NCBI GenBank assembly: GCA_002726335.1 | Contig: PBSR01000227.1 | Location: forward strand, 1 to 31,882 | Length of the DNA: 31,882 nucleotides | Reading direction: 5' to 3' | Source of the DNA: Gemmatimonadaceae bacterium | GTDB taxonomy: Bacteria; Latescibacterota; UBA2968; UBA8231 | In this document: one piece after another, positions 27,244 to 31,882 of the stretch | Layout: each line of letters opens with the position of its first letter | How positions within the stretch are numbered: the first letter of the stretch is position 1 | Program-made: the position numbers and the translations under genes | Notes under the pieces: model-generated | What the model saw: only the letters and a program-made list of their open reading frames with translations | Told to the model about the DNA's origin: nothing | Databases searched by the model: none

Positions 27244-28740
27244 CTACGGCGAGAGTCCCAGCAGAGCGCCGATGAGGGCGTATGACCCGTCCTCCTCGAG
27301 CCCGCTCTCCTTGCGACCGCGCTTGATCAGCTCAGCGGACGTCGTGATGCCCCGCTCGGCGAACACGGCACCGGCGCGGTGGGCGATCTCGCGGACGAAA
27401 GCAGACGCCGCCGCATCCTCGACCCCCGCCACCGTCGCCGCCGCGGTGATCCAGCGGCTGGCGTCCTCGTCGTGAGCCCCGGAGAGCCTCCCTAATAAAT
27501 CGACCAGATACTTGCGCGACTGGTCCCGCCGACACCCTGCCGCCGTCGCCATGTCGACGACGAAGAAGTCGACCCGGCTCGTGATCCGCTGCTCGACAAC
27601 CCGGCTCAGCTGTCGGTGAATCACGGCGTAGAACGTGTCGATCTGAGCATCTGACAGATCCGGATCGCGTTCGAGGGCACGCAAGTACTCGGGCGCCCGC
27701 ACCCCTTCGCGGCGTGCCAGCAGCTTCCGGTTCAGCCGCGCCCGCAAGGATCCGGTGGTCGATCTCGCCGCCGAGGAGGCGACCTCACCTTCCTCGGAGG
27801 GGGTCTCCCGCCCCGTCGATGTGACGGCGGCCCCTGTCGCCGTAGGGCGTGCCACGGAGGCGGCTGCCTGCCTGGCAACGGCCGCGGTGCTTTCTGCCCG
27901 GGCCTCTTCAGCGGCCTCGGCGTCTCTGGCGCGGGCGATGGCCTCGGTGATCCGTGGATCCAGGGAAGGCCCGGCCTCCGGGGCGGGTTCTTCCCGTCTC
28001 GTCGGTTCAGGTTCGGGGCGCGGTCTCAACTCCTGGGGTTGACCGGTCAGCTCCAGTTTGCCCTGCCACCAGATCCAACGGTCCTCCTCGCGGGAAATCT
28101 TGATGGCCACATCCTCCCCTGGCCGGTCGGAGTCGGTGAACAGGAACATGGCGTCAAAGCGGTCGCCCGGCTGCGGATAGGCCTCCATCCAGTCCCAGGG
28201 AATGGCCATCTCAAAGGTTCGTACCTCACCGCGACTGAGGGCGGCGACACGTATCGGTGGACGCACCATCTCGGGTTGCCGCTGACGCCCTCCCCACCAG
28301 TAGAGCTCTCCGTCCCCTGTTCGCGGGGCAAACCACAGATTGTATCCGGCGCTGACGCCGGGCTCCCGGAGGAAAACCTTCATGTGGTCGTAATAGAACA
28401 CGCGGTCCTTGCGTTGTCCCCCTGATCCCTGCCACTCCCGCTGGTCGGGAGACACCTGCCCGGCGTCGAGAGTGTCATCCGTCACGGCCGCCGCAACGTA
28501 GAGAGCCTCGGCATCCCACTGCACGAGAACGACGGCGTCGTGATCGTCACCGTCCTGGAATACGCCCCGCAGGCCGATACCGTCCCCTGCCGGTTCAACC
28601 CCGATCCAAGCCGCATTCCCCCATTCATGCAGATCGCCGTCGATGGTCACGGGGTGCAGCGGCAGGGGCACTTCCGTCGCCACCGAAGGGTGTGCGGTAG
28701 AGCAGCAGATGAAGCAGAGGATGACGACGAGGCGTCGCAT
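27244..28740 (-). CDS. Exported protein with CBM9-like domain and unknown C-terminal domain
   Basis: A 498-residue protein. Residues 1-22 form a signal peptide (MRRLVVILCFICCSTAHPSVA); the Cys pair does not make a good lipobox. Residues about 28-240 look like a CBM9/DOMON-type beta sandwich: VTIDGDLHEWG at the start, ALYVAAAVTDD, and FEMAIPWDWME near the end. Residues about 240-345 are a Pro, Glu and Ala-rich linker. The remaining 150 residues form a helical domain I do not recognise (DLSDAQIDTFYAVIHRQLSR). It is probably secreted or periplasmic and binds carbohydrate or haem. It overlaps the upstream deaminase by one base (TGATG) and precedes the sensor kinase by 51 bases. Confidence 0.82.
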   Translation of the reverse strand: MRRLVVILCFICCSTAHPSVATEVPLPLHPVTIDGDLHEWGNAAWIGVEPAGDGIGLRGVFQDGDDHDAVVLVQWDAEALYVAAAVTDDTLDAGQVSPDQREWQGSGGQRKDRVFYYDHMKVFLREPGVSAGYNLWFAPRTGDGELYWWGGRQRQPEMVRPPIRVAALSRGEVRTFEMAIPWDWMEAYPQPGDRFDAMFLFTDSDRPGEDVAIKISREEDRWIWWQGKLELTGQPQELRPRPEPEPTRREEPAPEAGPSLDPRITEAIARARDAEAAEEARAESTAAVARQAAASVARPTATGAAVTSTGRETPSEEGEVASSAARSTTGSLRARLNRKLLARREGVRAPEYLRALERDPDLSDAQIDTFYAVIHRQLSRVVEQRITSRVDFFVVDMATAAGCRRDQSRKYLVDLLGRLSGAHDEDASRWITAAATVAGVEDAAASAFVREIAHRAGAVFAERGITTSAELIKRGRKESGLEEDGSYALIGALLGLSP

Positions 28741-29270
28741 CAGCTGCCCTGTTCCCGCTTGCGGGACACCGCCCAGGCGGCATCGTCGTCGGCCAGATCG
28801 ACGGCCTGAACGCCACCGCTGAACTGCGATTGAAGGTATTCGTAGGTCTGTTGCATTTCACCGTCGGGGTACTGCCAGTCATGCAGATAGTGAACGGCGG
28901 ACACGTTGGCCTGCAGCAGCTCTTTCGTACAGCCGAAGCACGGGCGCATCGTGGAATAGAGCGTCGTACCCTCCGTGGCGATGCCGAAACGGGCCGCCGC
29001 CAGCAGTGCGTTCTGCTCCGCGTGCACACAGATGCAGATATCGTACGCCCGACCCGACGTGTACCGTTCTCGATCGGCGCAGCGCGGGCATCCGCCGTCC
29101 GTACAGTTCGTCATGTTCGCCGGCGTGCCATTGTAGCCTGTGGAGATGATGCGATCCTCGAGCACGAGGATGGCCCCGACACGATTGCCCAGACAATCAG
29201 CCCGCGCCCGCACCGCCAGGGCGATGCCCATGTAGTAGGCGGCTCTCTCAGGCCGCTTCCGTTCGCTCAC
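28740..29270 (-). CDS. dCMP deaminase-like protein (ComEB type)
   Basis: A 176-residue zinc deaminase of the cytidine/deoxycytidylate family. The zinc and catalytic motif is H83-A-E85 (CVHAEQNAL), with C111 and C114 in RPCFGC. An extra Cys cluster (C57, C61, C64) lies in the loop ahead of it, as in ComEB-type dCMP deaminases. It would convert dCMP to dUMP for thymidylate synthesis. The start is the GTG at 29270 with AAAGGGA about 8 bases upstream; the longer frame to 29336 overlaps the divergent PhyH gene. It appears to be the first gene of the long minus-strand run and is coupled by TGATG to the CBM9-like gene. Confidence 0.92.
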   Translation of the reverse strand: MSERKRPERAAYYMGIALAVRARADCLGNRVGAILVLEDRIISTGYNGTPANMTNCTDGGCPRCADRERYTSGRAYDICICVHAEQNALLAAARFGIATEGTTLYSTMRPCFGCTKELLQANVSAVHYLHDWQYPDGEMQQTYEYLQSQFSGGVQAVDLADDDAAWAVSRKREQGS

Positions 29271-29298
29271 GTTCCCGTCCCTTTGTATCTTCGCTTCC

Positions 29299-30063
29299 AT
29301 GACTGACACTGCTGCGACAGACTCTGTCGCCACCACAGCTCGCGCTCTCGACGCCGATGAACTGGCGCGCTATCGGCGGGATGGCTACATCCTGGTACCC
29401 GACCTGCTGCCCGCCACGGATATAGACGCCTTTCTCGAGCATGAAGCCAGTCACGACGGTGACGGCCCTCGGGGATTGCAGAACCATCGTACCGATGATG
29501 CCTGGGGCGCCGTCGCCCGCCACCCGCAGGTCGTCGCCAAAGTTCGCCAGCTGATGAACGGTACGCCGGTCATCGTACAGAGCATGTACATGGCGAAGAA
29601 ACCCGGCGGCGGCACCGGCGTGGCCCTGCATCAGGATACTCACTATATCCGCAACGAGCCAAACACGCTGACAGCCTGCTGGATCGCCTTTGGTGACACC
29701 GGGGGTGACAACGGCGGCCTGTGCGTCGCTCCCGGCAGTCACATGCAGGGACTGCTCGAGACCGACGAGGTCCGGGAGTCAGACCAGCATGCCAAGTGGG
29801 TGAATGACTACCCCATGAGCGACCGCAGCGGCAAACAGTGGACGGAAACGATGCAGTCCCATGACCTCCACGCCTATACCCGTGATGATCTCGACATGCT
29901 TGCCGTGCCCAAGGGCGGCGGAGTGTTCTTCTCGAGCCTCACCGTACACGGCTCCTACGCCAACCAGACCACCGACCGACCCCGGCTGGCTTTCGCCACA
30001 CACTACGTTCGCGACGACACCTGGGTATTCCGCCAGGATCTTCAGGACATGGTCGCGGTCTGA
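29299..30063 (+). CDS. Phytanoyl-CoA dioxygenase (PhyH) family protein
   Basis: A 254-residue Fe(II)/2-oxoglutarate-dependent dioxygenase. The metal triad is H111-x-D113 (LHQDTHY) and H217 (TVHGSYANQ), with R228 (DRPRLAF) for 2-oxoglutarate. The N-terminus DELARYRRDGYILVPDLLP is standard for the family. The substrate is unknown; bacterial relatives hydroxylate small molecules such as ectoine or phosphonates. The ATG at 29299 has no Shine-Dalgarno sequence, but a TATCTT hexamer lies exactly 7 bases upstream, so leaderless initiation is possible. It is divergent from the deaminase (28 bases between starts) and convergent with the enolase-superfamily gene (4 bases between stops). Confidence 0.9.
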   Translation: MTDTAATDSVATTARALDADELARYRRDGYILVPDLLPATDIDAFLEHEASHDGDGPRGLQNHRTDDAWGAVARHPQVVAKVRQLMNGTPVIVQSMYMAKKPGGGTGVALHQDTHYIRNEPNTLTACWIAFGDTGGDNGGLCVAPGSHMQGLLETDEVRESDQHAKWVNDYPMSDRSGKQWTETMQSHDLHAYTRDDLDMLAVPKGGGVFFSSLTVHGSYANQTTDRPRLAFATHYVRDDTWVFRQDLQDMVAV

Positions 30064-30067
30064 AGGC

Positions 30068-31363
30068 CTAACCTGTCGGTGAGCGTCGTCGCAGTTCTTT
30101 GAGATACGCCTCCGGCTCATCGAGGATGCCGCCGGCGGCCACGAAGTAGTCGTCGTCGAGTTCGTAGACCCCGTTCCGGGCTGCCAGCCACGGCGCCCCC
30201 GCCCTCGGGTGTTCGGCCAGCATCTGCTCCCAACCGCCGTAGTTCTCCGCCCCGTTCGACTCCATCATGCCTCCGCGCACACCGGGAAAAGCCGGCAGTC
30301 TCGCCGCGATGTTCTTGTTCCATTCCACCAGCACAGGCACACAGGCGTTGTCGGCGACGAAGGCAACCATCTCCTGAGCGGTCGCCGCCTCGAGCATGTC
30401 GAAGGCCACCGACAGCGTCTTGCCCGCCGGCTTTACGGCGATGGCGCCGTACCCGGCTTGACGTCGGCCGGCCACATCGGCCGGGTCGTGCAGACTCTCG
30501 TCGGCGGCCACGAGGACGCCGAGGTCACCGACGGACTCCTCCACATCGGGAGCAAAGGGTTCCTCGAGCACGACAATCCGGTCGAGCAGGCCCACACGGT
30601 CGGCTTCGTCCAGAACCCTCCGTAGTGCGGCCTTCGAGCGATAGCGACCGTTGGCATCCAGATATAGTGCCACGTCGCCACTGTCGGTCAGAGGCGTTCT
30701 TACCCCCCGCAGGAGTGGTTGCAGCCGCTGCAGGTTGCGGCAGTCGCCGGCGACCATCTCCTCCTCCAGACCCGGGTAGCCGATCTTGAGCTTGAGCACA
30801 CCCGCCCCCTCCTGCAGGAGCTCCCCGACCTGAGCATCCGGCATGTTGTAGCCCACTGCCGGCGTCAGCGCCACGCGGCTCTGACGATGCCCCAGGGCAC
30901 TTGCCGCGGCGGCGGGAATCCAACCTTCGAAGTCGGTCACGTCCCTCCGTCTCGCCCACAGAACCCAGGCGGCGTTGTCGAGCGCGACCAGGGCGTTGAG
31001 AACGAAGGTCGACTGCAGATCGACGCCTCGACCCGTGGCCACTCGGGCGAACTGTTCGGCCTCTTTTCTGACGGCTGCCAGCAGGTCTGGAGGACGTTCC
31101 CAGTCCGTCGACAACGACGCCTGCAGGGCCCTCTCGAGGGTTGCCACCATGAGGGCATTGCCCCCGGTTTCGGTATGAGAGGCGAAGACCCGGGCGTCGG
31201 ACCAGAGGACGGCCAGGCCGCCGATCCCACAGGCTTCTGTGCCGGCATCGTCCCGCAGACGCACCACGAGATTCCACTTCTCGTGGAAGGCGGAGCCCTT
31301 GAAAGCGAAGGGCCTGGCGAAGGGCTCGCGCTGAATATCGAGATCCGCGTGAGTGATTCTCAT
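30068..31363 (-). CDS. Enolase-superfamily enzyme (mandelate racemase/muconate lactonizing type)
   Basis: A 431-residue two-domain enzyme that abstracts a proton alpha to a carboxylate. The barrel carries K191-x-K193 (LKLKIG), metal ligands D236 (YLDANGR), E267 (VLEEPF) and D288 (AADES), and K311 (AVKPAGK). This Lys-Lys pattern is that of the muconate-lactonizing/OSB-synthase/dipeptide epimerase subgroup rather than the His-Asp mandelate racemase type. It is longer than usual (350-400), with extra loops near 140-165 and at the C-terminus. The substrate is unassigned. The start is the ATG at 31363 with AGGA about 11 bases upstream. It shows no operon partner. Confidence 0.9.
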   Translation of the reverse strand: MRITHADLDIQREPFARPFAFKGSAFHEKWNLVVRLRDDAGTEACGIGGLAVLWSDARVFASHTETGGNALMVATLERALQASLSTDWERPPDLLAAVRKEAEQFARVATGRGVDLQSTFVLNALVALDNAAWVLWARRRDVTDFEGWIPAAAASALGHRQSRVALTPAVGYNMPDAQVGELLQEGAGVLKLKIGYPGLEEEMVAGDCRNLQRLQPLLRGVRTPLTDSGDVALYLDANGRYRSKAALRRVLDEADRVGLLDRIVVLEEPFAPDVEESVGDLGVLVAADESLHDPADVAGRRQAGYGAIAVKPAGKTLSVAFDMLEAATAQEMVAFVADNACVPVLVEWNKNIAARLPAFPGVRGGMMESNGAENYGGWEQMLAEHPRAGAPWLAARNGVYELDDDYFVAAGGILDEPEAYLKELRRRSPTG

Positions 31364-31400
31364 CTTCGTCGATTCCTGTCCCTTGCCCCCGGGGCTACTG

Positions 31401-31429
31401 ACATCGGATACTTAACAACATCGGGATGT
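31401..31429. repeat. Short repeats between divergent genes (possible operator)
   Basis: ACATCGG occurs at 31401-31407 and 31418-31424, 17 bases apart. The second copy is part of a perfect 12-base palindrome ACATCGGGATGT (31418-31429). They sit between the enolase-superfamily gene (-) and the small membrane peptide gene (+). No clear -35/-10 pair could be placed for either gene, so a regulator site is only a suggestion. Confidence 0.3.
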
Positions 31430-31463
31430 ATGCCTGCCTCGATCCAGCCTCCGGGAGATCTTC

Positions 31464-31595
31464 ATGAACCCACGGGAACAGCGTATCATGGCCGCGATCT
31501 TCGCGGCGGCAGCGATCTATCTGTTCGAGTGGAATGCGCTCTTTCTGCTCGGCATTGGTGGCATCATCTACTGGATCTTGCGCAATCGTCGTTGA
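31464..31595 (+). CDS. Small single-pass membrane peptide, 43 residues
   Basis: An ORF of 43 codons with GGGAGA 6 bases before the ATG. The product has a short charged start (MNPREQR), a hydrophobic segment of about 28 residues (IMAAIFAAAAIYLFEW then LFLLGIGGIIYWIL) and a basic end (RNRR), so one helix or a tight hairpin in the membrane. The positive tail suggests a cytoplasmic C-terminus. I do not recognise the family. The next gene starts 45 bases downstream on the same strand and may be co-transcribed. The ribosome-binding site and the compositional break from neighbouring sequence support a real gene. Confidence 0.65.
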   Translation: MNPREQRIMAAIFAAAAIYLFEWNALFLLGIGGIIYWILRNRR

Positions 31596-31640
31596 CATTT
31601 CTGCCCTGGTTTATGTTACTACGGCAGAAGGACTTGCCTC

Positions 31641-31882
31641 ATGCGACCCATCGACCTCCAGGACAATCTCTCGAAAGCGCCGCTCGCCGGCCGCGAGCAG
31701 GGCATTCAGCAGTCCAGTGCCGAGCTCGGCCAGCGACATGGTGCTCAGGAACTGAATCGCCAGCACGCGCACGATCAGACACGCACGAAAGCCAGCGAAG
31801 AAACCGAGGGGCCCGACAACCGCGTCGACGACCACGATGACGGCCGCGGCCAGTACCAGGGCCAGCACGGGAGCCGCCGCGA
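31641..31882 (+). CDS. Hydrophilic Gln/His-rich protein, N-terminal part (runs off window)
   Basis: Open from ATG 31641 to the window end, 80 codons with no stop. AGAAGGA lies 8 bases before the ATG, one of the best ribosome-binding sites in the window. It begins MRPIDLQDNLSKAPLAGREQ and continues with many Gln, Glu, His and Asp residues and no membrane segment, predicting a helical, partly disordered cytoplasmic protein. It resembles a type of conserved hypothetical starting MRPIDLQDN, but I assign no function. The opposite-strand frame here (31611-31868) is hydrophobic only because it mirrors this one, and it is not called. Confidence 0.7.
   Translation, partial: MRPIDLQDNLSKAPLAGREQGIQQSSAELGQRHGAQELNRQHAHDQTRTKASEETEGPDNRVDDHDDGRGQYQGQHGSRR

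Noticed and set aside
31611..31868. 85-residue hydrophobic reading frame on the minus strand
   Set aside because: It mirrors the plus-strand gene from 31641, which has an excellent ribosome-binding site; the minus frame has no clear one, and GC-rich antisense frames are commonly hydrophobic.

Overview
The window is gene-dense, GC-rich bacterial DNA that uses the standard bacterial code; TAA, TAG and TGA all end intact genes here. It has two sulfatases, a GH2 glycosidase, a PhyH-type dioxygenase, an enolase-superfamily enzyme, mannonate dehydratase-like and RraA-like proteins, many oxidoreductases and a large hybrid sensor kinase. This catabolic gene content, with few clustered core genes, suits an uncultured, polysaccharide- or uronate-degrading lineage of the Latescibacterota/Poribacteria kind. 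That placement is inference from gene content only. No tRNA, rRNA, CRISPR array, insertion sequence or prophage gene was seen.

Layout. (1) 2-637 (+): the end of a sulfatase. (2) 5548-640 (-): a tight five-gene operon, unknown protein > GH2 > DUF72 > SDR > aldo/keto reductase, with gaps of 9 and 3 nt and then two overlaps, mostly GTG starts. It looks like a sugar or glycoside catabolic unit. (3) 5599-6558: a YjfB-like small protein (+) facing a secreted protein and an OmpA domain (-) that are probably one frameshifted gene. (4) 6655-11473 (+): a giant, internally duplicated CPBP membrane protease, then a protein made of two complete uronate-dehydrogenase-like SDR domains. (5) 13036-11487 (-): RraA-like protein and bicupin, divergent from a mannonate dehydratase-like gene (13194-14168, +). 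Together with the double SDR this hints at uronate metabolism. (6) 18619-14178 (-): thrS, a membrane M50 peptidase and proS. (7) 29270-18934 (-): dCMP deaminase-like protein, CBM9-like exported protein, hybrid histidine kinase with two in-frame stops, serine hydrolase, acetolactate-synthase-like enzyme, PfkB kinase and Cys-type sulfatase. (8) 29299-31882: PhyH dioxygenase (+), enolase-superfamily enzyme (-), a 43-residue membrane peptide (+) and the start of a hydrophilic unknown protein (+).

The most interesting element is the 315-base gap upstream of thrS. It holds a near-consensus sigma-70 promoter, a ribosome-bindable 44-codon ORF with 8 Thr codons in an 18-codon stretch (Pro codons mixed in), and a strong hairpin plus seven-T terminator 36 bases before the thrS start. 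This has the layout of ribosome-mediated transcription attenuation. Because the transcript also appears to carry proS, the leader could sense both threonyl- and prolyl-tRNA charging.

Other notable points are the duplicated protease with only one catalytic half, the tandem SDR, the kinase with a stop at a Trp-like and a Tyr-like position, a frameshift in a C run separating a signal peptide from an OmpA domain, and a possible CTG start for the M50 peptidase.
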